Origin: Gaeumannomyces sp. JS-464 | Taxonomy: Eukaryota; Ascomycota; Sordariomycetes; Magnaporthales; Magnaporthaceae | NCBI GenBank assembly: GCA_002197995.1 | Contig: NGZR01000002.1 | Coordinates: 1,426,001-1,490,000 of the forward strand | Direction: 5' to 3' | DNA: 64,000 bases | In this document: positions 45,749 to 56,973 of the stretch, one piece after another | Position numbering within the stretch: the stretch's first letter is position 1 | Layout of the letters: each line of letters begins with the position of its first letter | Notes under the pieces: generated by a model | Told to the model about the DNA's origin: nothing | Seen by the model: only the letters and a program-made list of their open reading frames with translations | The model's database searches: none | Program-made: the position numbers and the translations under genes

Positions 45749-48700
45749 ATGTTAAACAAAAAAAAGTACGTCGTTACCTTGGATAATAACGATTTAAAAA
45801 ACGCTCCCGAATCGGTTGTGGAGTATTTGCGCAAAAAAGGTGCTTTAAAACCGACAAACGATGTTTCCGCCCCCTTTATGCCTTTGCAGGTTAAGGACGA
45901 CGCATTTCGAAACCATACAGCTCGACACGGGGCTCGTAAGCGTGAGCAACTCACAACGCAACTATCGCGTTTTTTAAAGTTTTCGCAAGCCCGACTTGTT
46001 TTCCCTAATATCTTTAAGCAGGTTGGATTGCCGTTCGATGGCATTTCCAAAAAAAAGCCGTTTAAAAGGTCCGAGGTCGCCGCTCTTTTAAGGTTGCGAG
46101 CCGAAAACGACCAGCGGAAAGCTGCACTTAAAGAACTGCGCGCCGAGCTGCGCGCCGAGCAAGATTAGGCCAAGGAGTTGGAGGCCGAGATTTAAAGGCT
46201 TAAGCGACAAAATCGCACATTCAGGACCGGTGGGCCAGGAGAGCAGCAGCAGATCGAGGAGCAGGCGAACCAAAACCCGGTCGTGGCCGAGCTGTTAGCG
46301 AAACTTAATAAATAGGGGGCCGAGCTTGCGGAGCTTAAGCGATAACGTACAGCTGGTAAGCAGCCACCCTAAACAACCGACGAATAAGGACCTAACTGGC
46401 GACATAAATGCGGTCCGTTCGCCTCGTTCGGTACCGGTAGGCCAAACTCGCCCGGACGACGCCGAACCCTCGCAAGCCAATGCGGAAAGCTCCACATCGC
46501 TAGCGGCATCGACGGCCGACGCCCCCGCCTCATCGCCGGCCGCCACCCCGCGTAGCAATTCCGACGGACTAGCTTTTGGCAGCAGCCACGGCGCTCCCCC
46601 TAACACCGCCGAGAATGACTTTGGCGACGAAGGACTACCTTCTAGCAGCAGCCACGGCGCTACTCCTAGCGGCTCCGAAAATGACCCTAGCGATAGTAGC
46701 GATGAGGAACTGCCAAACGCGGACCCCCTGCCGCTTGCCGCAGAATCGCCAGCGGCGTCGGCGACCAAAGCGCAGCCCGATCCAAATTCCCCCCGCTATT
46801 GCACCAAGGCGACTCCAACAGCGAAATGGCGGAGCCTGGCAGCAGTTCCAGCAATTCCGGCAATGGCGACGGCGCTTCCAGCAACCCCAGCATTGCCAGC
46901 AGTCCGCCCAGCGACCGCAAGCTTTCGTTTAATCAAACCGCGGAATCCGCTGCGGTCCCTGCCCTTCAGCTAAAAAACTTCGACCCTTTAACTTCAGCAC
47001 AGCCAAGCGACCCGTCACATAGCGCTTCCCTCTTAATCAATTGTGCACAATTAGGGGCTGGACGGTCCGATATTAGCAGCTCCCTTAGCAGTCCCCCCGA
47101 CACCAGCGACCTTTAAGTGCACCTTAATCCAGGCCCTGATAATATCGTTATGGGCGAAAGCGAAACGCAAAAGTCCGATGGCTATCCTTACCCTTTTCTC
47201 GTCACACGGCCACAAGATCCCGTACTTGTCGTTTATTTTAACGAGATGCTTTCGCCAAAACGTTAGATCTTCCAGTTGCCAAAATTAACTGGGCCATATC
47301 GCTGCCAGCTGGAACAATTAATTAATGCTTATAAAACGAAGTTTTCGATGGAAGAAATTTTGCAATTCCGTCCAGGTAAATTTATAAGCATGTGGGTGAT
47401 ACTTAAGCTTTTGGAAAATGTTATGCCAAACGGATACTGCATAAATGGCCGGCTTTGCGATTTAAAGAAAACGCCGCGATTGCGAGGTTTTGTTAAAGCT
47501 TACTTTGTTAACTTGGTTAACCAGCTTTTAAATAACGATAACGAGAAAAATCATTGGGTTATTGCAGTTATCGATTTAATTAAAGGCGAATTTATCGGCT
47601 GGGGAATGACGGACGAAATGCTCGAGCGTTCGGCGAAGGTTTGTAAAGCAAAGCTTAAGAAATGCAACATAATGACGAAGCAGGGTTAGCTTTTTACTTT
47701 TGCCAGAATTGCACGAAAGGTAAAAATCCTCCACCTTAACCATAACTAAGCATTCCGCTAATTTTTGCAGTTTGGCGATTACTTTAATAACACATGTGCT
47801 TTTTAATGCGTGGAAGCCGTGCGAATCCATTTTGGGCAAGCCCGAAAGCTAAAGCCGGACAATGTCGTTTTTCGACTGGACTCGCTAAAAAGATGGATCG
47901 AACTCGAAAACAAAAAGGCCGCTAAAGCGCTGGGGTCCAGCAACCACCAAGAAGACAGAGATTAAACACTTACCGAAGCGGAACTTGCTAAACTTGCTAA
48001 ACTTCTGGAAATTAAACCCCGATCGGAAGCGTCCAGCCAGCAGCAAATTTCGACGGCTAAAGCTGCGCCAGGTTCCCCATTAAAACCGCTAAGCCAGCGA
48101 GACGCTAGCGCGGCTGCACCGGATGCGGCATGTGATCTGGTCGACCAGGCCAAAAGCGATGGCGCTGCTACGTTAAAGTCGCCGAAGGAGCACGCCTTTA
48201 CATTTGCGACATTCGCCGTGGCCGAGCACCGAACAAAGCTCCCCACCGGCCGACCCCGGCCAGTTGTTCCACCACCTTTAAACATTGGAGCTTCCTAAGC
48301 TCCCTCGCCCTAGTTTAGCAACAGCGGCAATACCGCCCCGCCTGCAAGTGACGTTCTCGACGGAGTCTCGTATACCTGGATGACTTCCGAGTCCGGGGGC
48401 CATTAAAAAACCATTGGCGGCAGGGTTTTATTGTTTAAACTAACGGCCGAATAGTACAAGAACCTTTTCGAAAGCTTAAACCATAAAGTCCTTTTGCTTT
48501 TCGATTGCGCTAAAAAGTTTAGTGCACGACAGCATGGCGTATGTGTAATCGATATCCCGGAAGCATCGCGAACGGTTCTTCCTAAGCAACGGCCTTTCGA
48601 AAAATAATGCACAACTTACGAACTAAAGGATTTGGGAAACGGCTTTATTCGATTTTGCACGAACTACAATCGCATTCGGAACATTCCATTAACGGACAAG

Positions 48701-50376
48701 CTCGATCACATAGTTAATATCGATATTGCCACCTAGCAGTACCGAGATTTACTTTCGTTAACAACCAAAACTTTGCAGTACGAAAACCTTTCGTTAACGA
48801 AAAAGAGGGATGTTGCGTACAAAACCGATATCCTAACACATACTGCCAAAGAGCGCAAGGACGCATTCGTACCCGAGCAAAGCCCGATTTATCCAATTCG
48901 TGGCAACCAATTGCTTCCGAAAGGTGTACTTGGAATTAATACCCCGACCGCTTTCCGCGGCACCCCTTTTTCGCCATTTGGATGGCATTTCGAAAACTGG
49001 AAGCTGGGGGCCGTGAATTGCCTTTATTGCGGAAATAAGGTTTGGCGTGTTACCGAGCCTAAATCATTCGAAACAGCTACGACGTTTTTTAAGGAATTAG
49101 TTAAGCAAAGGGCGAACCACGACCAATTTATGCGGCACGAGTTATATTACCAGGGCATCGAGCAAATGCAAGCTAGCGGCATCGAAATAAAAGGCTTCGT
49201 ACAATCTGCTTGGCAAATTGTCGTGGTTTACCCGGGTGTTTACCATTTCGGGTTCAATGTGACGGGCACATTGGCCAAAGCGGTAAACTACGCGGACAAC
49301 CGGTGGACGGAGCCCAAAGGTTACCGGCCGTGCTTGGAAAGCTGCGACCCTGAACACCAGCCGGTTACGCTTAACCAAATCCTCCCAAACGGTTACAAGG
49401 GGCAACGGATAAACAATGAGCGCCGGACGGATGACGAGCAATATGGAAATGATGGATAGCAAACCAACACCGCAGGGCGCCGGACGTTAATGGGGACGGA
49501 GGCCAAAGCGCAGCAAATTGCACCGAGCTTGCAAAAGGACACTGGCGGAGAGCAGCGCTCGGCCGACGAGCAGCACTCGGGCGACTAGCATAAGGACGAG
49601 GTGCAACACGTGGACCAGGACCAGCACGAGGGCGAAAAAGATAAAGGCGAGGAGCAGCAAACTAAAACCGCAGGACTCCGGAAATTAGGGAGGAAGTCCC
49701 AGGGTGCGCTTTATCCCACAAAATCTGTGGCGGGGAGAAAACGGTTAAAACCGGAGTTGGCCGACGGCACATTATTTAAGCGGATTTCCACACAATTTAC
49801 TAACGTTCCGACGGAGGTTTTAGCGAATAAATTAACATGTCGACGCGCAAAGGAGCGGATTAGGCGCCACCTCCTTGCATGGATCGACGACCCGGCTTTA
49901 ACCGTGCTAAACGAAGGCATGGGTTAGGGCGAAAAAAATTTTAATACCTGGCGCTTAGCGGCCGTTGGCGCAAGCGTTTAGCGTTTAGCAAAATGGTCGC
50001 TTTTACGCTAAAAACACACGCTTTTAAAAGGATGTACCTTAAAGATTGGGGTACGAACTACGCAAAAAGGGGGAAGTTGCGACGATTAAATTTTAACACC
50101 ATGGCCGAAGTTCGCGGGGAGCGCGACGAAAAGGCGTTTAAAGACGAAATACATCGACTACGAACGTTTTTAAAATTGGGCCTGGAGTATTTACCTTTTA
50201 TACCATTTAATGCTTTTAAAGAAGATATCGATGCTACCTTTCGGGATTTCGAACGATTAACCGACAAGCAAACAGTGGCTTTGCGTAAACATTTTAACCA
50301 CACAGCAGGTAAAACCATGGTTAGGCTCGGTCGCGCATTTCGGAAAGCTATTTTTACGGATGATAAGTTAACGTGA
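45749..50376 (+). pseudogene. coiled-coil + Ulp1-like + JmjC composite relic
   Basis: One long + strand relic, about 4.6 kb, mostly in a single frame broken by TAA/TAG. It opens with a short basic region and a coiled coil rich in Glu, Lys and Arg (KAALKELRAELRAEQD near 46120). A Ser/Pro/Ala-rich linker follows, frame-shifted between about 46320 and 46800. An Ulp1-like (C48 SUMO-protease) segment comes next: LVNQLLNNDNEKNHWVIAVIDL near 47545 carries the usual His-Trp and downstream Asp. I could not find the catalytic cysteine motif. A second linker leads to a JmjC domain (48950-49320): GWHFENWKLGAVNCLYCGNK supplies HxE and PGVYHFGFN the distal His of the Fe(II) site, as in histone demethylases. 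A basic, Lys-rich C-terminus ends near 50376. I read it as one gene, but two adjacent genes are possible. Confidence 0.65.
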
Positions 50377-50516
50377 ACGCATTTTAAACTTAAAAATATA
50401 AGGACAATTTTTATAAACGATTTTTTAAAGCGACTTTCGATTAAGGAGGAGTAAATAAAATTTTAAAAGGGAACCAATCTTGCTTATGGGATAATAAGGA
50501 CGAAAACGAAGCAAAG

Positions 50517-50583
50517 GTGTTAGCGTGCACGGACGGAAAATAGTCGCCCACGGCGACTATTTTCCGTTCGTGCACGCTAACAC
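50517..50583. repeat. 67-bp near-perfect palindrome
   Basis: Two 32-base arms (50517-50548 and 50552-50583) pair around a 3-base loop with one mismatch, which would be a G-U pair in RNA. The left arm includes TTAGCGTGCACGGACGGAAA and the right its complement. It lies about 140 bases after the end of the JmjC relic. It could be a fold-back element, a joined pair of transposon ends, or a hairpin transcript. Confidence 0.9.
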
Positions 50584-50589
50584 AGTTAA

Positions 50590-50900
50590 ATATATGTCCG
50601 CACGAACCGTTATATAGTAGAAATTTTCGACGCTGCTTTCGGAAATACATTCTTTTTGGCAGTTCGTTTTTTGGTGCTAAAAAACAGTAGTTTAATTGCT
50701 TGCCCTAGGGGTACTTAAAAGTTAACTTACGTTAACTAATGCTTTTAATGCTTTTATTACCGTTCATATCCATTACATCCCCAACTGCTTAGCGGTTTGG
50801 TGATAATAGTTCGTCGCTCGCTGTGTTAGCTGCTGCCAGCATAAAATAAACGACGTAAATTTCGGCTAAATAAAGGTTTACCCCGACTACGTCCAAGCAC
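50590..50900. other. spacer, no gene seen
   Basis: AT-rich sequence with no recognised frame between the palindrome and the NACHT relic. Confidence 0.5.
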
Positions 50901-50908
50901 GCTTTGCA

Positions 50909-52190
50909 CTAATATGTTTTATTACCACTATTATCGCCACTATTAATAAGCGATTTTAGCACATCTAGCGATCGCACTAGGAACTTAGCCGCCGTTTGGT
51001 TAATAAACGACACGACCCCGTTTGCGATCCGAACAAACAGTCCGCAAACGGCATATAAGCGTCGGGCAATATCAAACTGGCACCGCCGCTTAACCTGCGC
51101 TACCGAAGTACCGTCGGGCCGGATCGCGGGCGCAACGTCGATCTCGTCCAGCGTAAGGGCGCGCCGGGAGGCCGCAATGACGGACGGCACGCGCGGCGGG
51201 GCGTTGGAGTGCTGTGCCGCCGAGCGCCGCAGGATGCTGTCGTACAGCATGTCCAACCTATCGGGAACGGAGCGCAGCGTCGACTCGAAGGATCCGGGCG
51301 TGGCGTCGGTGTCGGCCTCGAGCAGGTCTAGCACCAGGTGTATTTAAAGGAATGTGTTATCGGACCGCTTTGCCAGTTGCTGCTCGACGGCACGGCGCAC
51401 AGCGTCGGAGCAAAGCGTAAGCGTTTGCAAATGGGCGCAGCGGGCGCGGATAAAGGTCGCGATGTCGCGCGTGGTTTGTGCTGCGTGGCCTGCGAGTCGG
51501 ATTCGGTGGTGGTGGTGGTGGGAAGGGAGGGTACGAAATAGGTCGTCGATCGGTTGGCTGGGGTGGCTGGTAACTGCGAGTTTAAGCCATCCGTTTTCGT
51601 CGGTGCCGTTATTGTTGCCGTCGGGGATGATCGCGGCGAGAAATCGGATAGCTTTGGCCATGGACGCGGCCTCGCATTCGTCCAGGGCATCCACTATGGA
51701 AACAACCCTGTCGCCACCATGTTTCCGTTCGGGGCTGCCGGAAAGAACGATGGCCCGGAAGATTTCGCACAGGTCATAAAGGCTCCACCCAAGCTGCGCG
51801 TCGTTTAGGGCCAAGCGCTTCGCGGCCAGCCGGGCGAGTGCCGGCTTAGCTTCGAAAAGCTGGCGGATAAAGGCGAGAAGGAGCGCCGTGTTGTCGCTTT
51901 AAGCCGCGATGTTCCCGTCGAAAAAGAAGTAGGTCACTATGGTGGACTCGATGCCCCGCGAGGAGAGATGCTGGCGAATGCTATCGATTAAAAACGCGGC
52001 GAGGGTCGTCTTTCCGCATCCGGGGTCGGCGGTAATCCGGAGAAGGGATGACGACGGATATTCGAGCCAGGCAACATATTGGGGCAATTGCAGGAACCAT
52101 GCGCAGGTGTTTTCGATGGGCGGCTTAACCGAGGCCTTAAACTCCTCGTAGGCGGATTTGTGGAACTAATAGATTAAGTAGGAAGGCAAG
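50909..52190 (-). pseudogene. NACHT-domain NLR relic
   Basis: A minus-strand STAND/NLR protein of the NACHT class, the fungal type used in non-self recognition and programmed cell death. One frame runs the whole length. Walker A is ITADPGCGKTTLAAFLID near 52025 and Walker B is VVSIVDALDECEA near 51695. The arginine-rich WHTH-like region follows (LRSVPDRLDMLYDSILRR near 51280), then ALTLDEIDVAPAI. Only two internal stops appear, at 51898-51900 and near 51347. Both sit where Gln is expected after a codon ending in T (T-CAA to T-TAA). The N-terminal effector domain and the C-terminal repeats are not visible. It is among the least damaged genes in the window. Confidence 0.85.
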
Positions 52191-52870
52191 CCCGGCATCG
52201 AGGTTATTACATGCCCGCCTGGTAGTCATCCACGAAAACCATCTTGCTTGGCGTCCCGCACGGGTTAGTACGGGTTAGTAAGCATCGCCGCTACAGCTTA
52301 AGCCCGCCTTACCCCCGCTTAGTAATGCTTAGGGATTTAATCACCTCCACCACCCTTTTGGGAAGAATGCACGGCAACGTCCCCTTCGCAACCAACATCG
52401 CCCCGTCCTCCCACGACTTTGGTTAACTTTACGCGATGTATGCCACGGACGAGGAGTTGACCGCCGCCGCCAGGATGGGGGACGAGTGCAAATTGGCTAA
52501 AGGCCCTGTTTCCGGCACCCTCCATTCCGGCCATGTCCTGGCGCCAGGCTTTTGGCATCCCCCTTCTTTCCCTCGACGTCCAGGCGACCGCTTCCCGGCT
52601 TTCGTCGCGCAGGTGTCGTTGGTGGTCCTGCCGCCTCCGCCGTCTTTGCCGCCTTTGCCTCTGCCTCGCATTTGCTGCCGGGGACCTGGGCGGGGCTTCG
52701 ATCCCACGTTATATAAGGTCGCGACCGCCCACGCTCGTTCACTCCCTACTTCCTACCGCTCGACAGCCTTAACCCTCCTCCTCGCCTATTCTTTTTAGCG
52801 GCCCATTTGGAAGCGCTTGCTTTTTACTGGCCTGGTCCCGATTGCAAGCGGCTTTTTAGCTGCGCGCAGC
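52191..52870. other. no recognised gene
   Basis: Pro/Ala-rich frames on both strands near 52430-52800 overlap each other and have no recognisable motif. The region would hold the N-terminal effector domain of the NACHT gene if it were still readable. Confidence 0.4.
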
Positions 52871-52874
52871 CATA

Positions 52875-54333
52875 ATGCCTTTAAAGAAAAGCGCCGAAAA
52901 GTTCCTCCGCAAAGGGAAAGAAAGGGGCTTTAAGCAATCCAACGAGGGAATTAACGATTTTGCTGTCCTTAAAAAACCCACAAATAAGGTGTTAAAAGAA
53001 TACGAACGCATTGTTAGCCTTTGGAAACAGTGCGTCCTCCCCCCCAATCTTCTTTCTTTTAGCGGACGTGATTCCTAGCCGTGGTTTTGCTAACATTTTA
53101 ACCATTTAAGTACGCCAAAAAGCACGCCGAAAACGATCCCAGTCCGTACGATTTTAAGTTTTTAAAAAATTTTGTAAAGGGAATTGCGTTCGGCATTAAC
53201 GGTGCAAAGAACGATCCGATAGGGACCGTGTTATGCTATACTGGAAGCAGTTTATGGCCGGCTGGCGCCGTAAACACGATGCCATTTCCCCGAACATTAC
53301 GCTTTCGGTGACGAATGTGCGTTCACGCTTTCCAAATAAACAATTCACCCTAATCGCTAAACTAAGCTAACTAGTTCGACGTAGTTCATTAAGTACGAGC
53401 TGCCCGAAATACTTTAAAAGCGAAATATTAGCTTAGTGAAAAGCAAGCGACCGAGGAGGTTTGGCACGAAAAACCACTTTGTCCATTTTAGGCGTTAGCT
53501 GTGGGGGAACGATTGGGTTAAGTATAAAAAGCCGGCGACGAAAGTTTACAATTAGGCCGACTTTATGGCCATCGTTTGTTTTTCCGCACGTATCGGCGAA
53601 TACATTAAGTTCACATGCCGGGCAGGCTTTGGTCGTGGCATATATTATAAGGTAAGCATTAAAGGACCGGCATTAGCCGATTACAACATGTTAATCGATA
53701 CCTTATTTGTGGATAACAGGACGTAAAATTCGGTGTGCTTCGTAATAAACACGGCAACGCAAAGTTTGCTATTTAGCTCGTTCGAAACGCGAAGGGTATA
53801 ACATATACCCTTAATAAAAGGTACACCCCCCCTTTCCCTTTACAGCATTTAGCACTAGTTTAACTTTTTGTTTTAATTATATTAGCTTTAAACCCGAACA
53901 TTCGCTGTACGAGGGGTTGGGGCCCGGGCTTTTAATTTGTAACGCGATGCTCCCGATCCTTGCTATCCTTATCGCGGCTAAGGCATTTAAAGATTATAAC
54001 ACCATCGAGGATTTTATTAGCATAAAGCCACCGGAAAGCGAAATGGTTTACTTGCAATGGAAGGAAAGCATTTTTAACCAACCCTTTTTTAAAAGCATGT
54101 TTTTAAAAAGGACTTTTGGGAAGATAAAAACGGCACATTCGCTGGGCAAACGGCTTCGGGCTTTAAGTTTCCATACTAGATATAGCCGTCCGCTTACGAT
54201 CCACGACTTTAAAGCGGAAGGCTTGTTTTGGATCGGTACGTGTACCGGGACCTTCCCCCATTACCCTTTGCCCCTGGCCTTATTAACCGACACATTAACA
54301 CATTTTACAAACCAGCTTTATTCCGCTGCCTAA
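52875..54333 (+). pseudogene. DUF3435 tyrosine recombinase relic
   Basis: A + strand relic of the DUF3435 (PF11917) tyrosine recombinase family, whose members include the captains of Starship giant mobile elements. The N-terminus, MPLKKSAEKFLRKGKERGFK, leads to KVLKEYERIVSLWKQ. MLYWKQFMAGWRRKHDAISP then lies near 53230 after a frame change. The central FSARIGEYIKFTCRAGFGRG near 53590 holds the first catalytic-type Arg. AILIAAKAFKDYNTIEDF lies near 53955. TIHDFKAEGLFWI near 54200 corresponds to the HxxR box, with Lys where Arg is expected. The region that would carry the nucleophilic Tyr is disrupted. At least six stops and two frame changes. Assignment to the family is firm; whether it was a captain or another DUF3435 paralogue is open. 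Confidence 0.8.
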
Positions 54334-54339
54334 AAATTA

Positions 54340-54685
54340 AAATAATCCTTAAAATTAGTACTTAAAGTTCGTTCGGTTGTATTTTAATAAATGTTAAACA
54401 AGCTTGTAACGAAATAAACCAATTAGATAAAAACAAAACCAAATGGGATGCAAAAAAGTAGGTTAAAGTGCTTATCCATTAAAGAAACCTATTTACCCGC
54501 GAAAAGCTTAGGGCAGTTTCGGCTTACCTTTACACAGTTAACTCGGGTTGGCCGGGCTCGCACTACCGTCGAATGTTTAGGGTTTGGGCGTCCGGTAATC
54601 GAAATTATCCTTGTTATACCACTGGGTTATATTAAAATTCAGGTTCGTTATAATGGCGACTTATTATTGTAAACGTAAATTTGGA
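54340..54685. other. short spacer, weak frame
   Basis: A + frame at 54448-54672 (74 codons) is open but unrecognised. It lies between the recombinase relic and the convergent NLR relic. Confidence 0.35.
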
Positions 54686-54689
54686 ACAT

Positions 54690-56740
54690 AAGTAAACCCT
54701 AACTGCCACAATGCTGCAAACTTTAACAGCCAACTGTATATAAGCTGTGGTATATCGGCCTTAGGCTGGTTCCGACCGGGCAGCTTAATGGCGTCGGCTA
54801 TGGCCCGGAAGCCTTTTTCGACGCGGGTTTGCGTGCTAGCGTGGATCCAAAAAATCCATTTTTCGGTTGCTTCCTTAGCGGTCCGGTGGGCGAATTCGAT
54901 AGCCAGTTGCGATTTGCTGCTGTTGTTAGCTTTTTTTATTTCCGGCATAGTCCAAAACAACACGTATTTAATGCCGCCGAAGCCGACCAAAGCCACACGA
55001 CCGGCCGGTTCGGAGTATTGCTGGCGGAGCTGGTTAAAAATGTCGCCGCGGTCGACGAAATCGGGGTCGCGGGCGAAGGGGATGGTCGCGAACGGCTGCG
55101 GCGGGGTTTTCGGGTCGTTTTGGCTTAAAGGTTAACAGGGTTTAAGCAGTACGGATCGCGCCAACTTACTGGGCGGAAGGTGGATTTTTATGTTTATCGT
55201 CCTATAGTTTTGCCCCACATGCTGGCTAAAATTCCCGGGTCCGAAAGAAGTAAACAAATGTGTCGCCATTTTGGCGGGAAATCGACAATGTGACGGGCCT
55301 TGCTGCAAAGCGCTGTATGTCGCGAGGTTCGGATAAGGTCCTAAATGAAGCCATGCGGCTGAACGAGGGACAGGCAAAACCCCGCACTTAACAAAGTGTT
55401 AGCGGCTTTAGGCAGGGGAACGAACGAGTATCCGTAACCTGCGGAGATAAAATAAGAGGGATTTGGGTGATCGGGAAAAATCCCACAAAATAATGATTTG
55501 GACGATCCGGAAAGATTACATAAATTAAGGAAAGATAGCAGGAAGGACACCGGTATAAAAAAAGGCTTTCCTTTTAAAATAGTTAGTTAATCACGGCTAC
55601 GGCAGTGATTAATTTTTACAGTAATTTAAGCACCATTTGGTATTCGCACTAAACCGACCCTTAACGAAAAAGCGACGACGATAAAGGTGAAGACGAGTAC
55701 TGTTTTGGATTTGACCCAACTTATCTTTTAAACACAACCCCCACGAGTTTAAACCTACTCCCCTTTGGCGCAGTAGGAAGGCGGAACGTTATATGCGAAA
55801 TGTTTTGTTTAAATAACCAAACCAGGAAAACAATACAAAAAAACAGCTTTACTCCTTTCCGCTAAACGTAGCACTAATGGTACCGCTGTTTACCCCCACT
55901 TGCTAACTTTTATTACTATTTTAAAATGTAACTGTGTGTCTCTAGCTTGCCCAGGCATTTGCGGTTGCATTTTAAATAACCGAAAGTAATTTTTTAAATG
56001 CTTTGCGCGATTTACCCAGGGCCTTTTGTTCCACCGCAACCTGGCTGGTCGCACTGGCTCGATCGGCTTCCGTTTCGCCTTCGTCCGGTGTTGCGAGGTA
56101 AAGCGTTCCCAGCTTGGCATTAACTTTAGCCAGTTGTTTATCGGTCGCCGCAATTGCAGTAGCAACCGCCGTTTCCTTTGTCGATATCGTCGTTTTAATC
56201 TCCTCGGCCGCTTGGGTGTGCTAAAGGGAGCTGTGTTTGGGTTTTTTTAATGCCTATGTTTTTTTTATTTTTGTTTTTTTAAAGCCGAATTAAAACTTAC
56301 AATGTTGCAATGCTAGCTATAAAAGTTAAAATAATGTTGCAGTTTTAAAGCTGCTCCGATATGGATTTAACATGGCCTTGTTTAAAAACACCCAGGGTTG
56401 CGCGATTTCGCCAGGAAAGAGTTTTACCCGTGCTGTGCCGGGTCCAGCGATCGAGGCAGGTTTTAAACCTTTCGCAGGAATTTTTGCAGGAAGTTATCGC
56501 AGTTTTCGATTGCTTAGTAACGGCTTCGCTTAGCGATTTCCACTAGGGGTCCGTAACGGCTTAAATTAAAGCGAAAGCAAAATCCACCGATTGCAAATCG
56601 CTAGTGAGCTTTTTTAAAGCATTAGGTGCGTTGGCAACGTTTTTTGTAAGTCCTTTACTAAAAGCCGCACGCAATGTAGCGTTAGTGCGACGATGCTTAT
56701 AATACCGGCTGTAATGCTAAATGGGTTTATGGCGAGGTGA
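54690..56740 (-). pseudogene. NLR relic A: fungal N-domain + NB-ARC
   Basis: A minus-strand NLR. The start AINPFSITAGIISIVALTLR (near 56730) opens a fungal N-terminal STAND domain, with RHSTGKTLSWRNRATLGVFK near 56410. A coiled-coil-like EEIKTTISTKETAVATAIAA (56190) and a VNSGTISATFSG linker motif (near 55890) follow. After an intron with donor GTAAGTT come RDPDFVDRGDIFNQLRQQ (55070) and an NB-ARC nucleotide-binding start, VALVGFGGI, then KSQLAIEFAHRTA and WIFWIHASTQTRVEKGFR (to 54730). The Walker A codon is split by a short intron with a GCTAAC branch; its donor is now AT where the duplicate copy has GT. The gene stops after LPGRNQPKADIPQL, so the rest of NB-ARC and any repeats are absent. 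Confidence 0.8.
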
Positions 56741-56973
56741 GATTTAGTGGCAATAGAATGGTATTAGTAAAAGTTTTGGGAATTTGTATTGCAGGCCAAA
56801 AATGCCTTATAAAAAAGGGCCGAGGTTGGGCAGTAATTACGTGCAGCAGTTAAAATGCCACTGGACAGCGGCCAGGTAGCCGCATAAACTGGAAAGCATT
56901 TCTTGCTTTCGCAACAAACCGCCACGATAATTAAGCAGCTAAAATAACGACGCATTTGCTATCCGCGTTTTTT

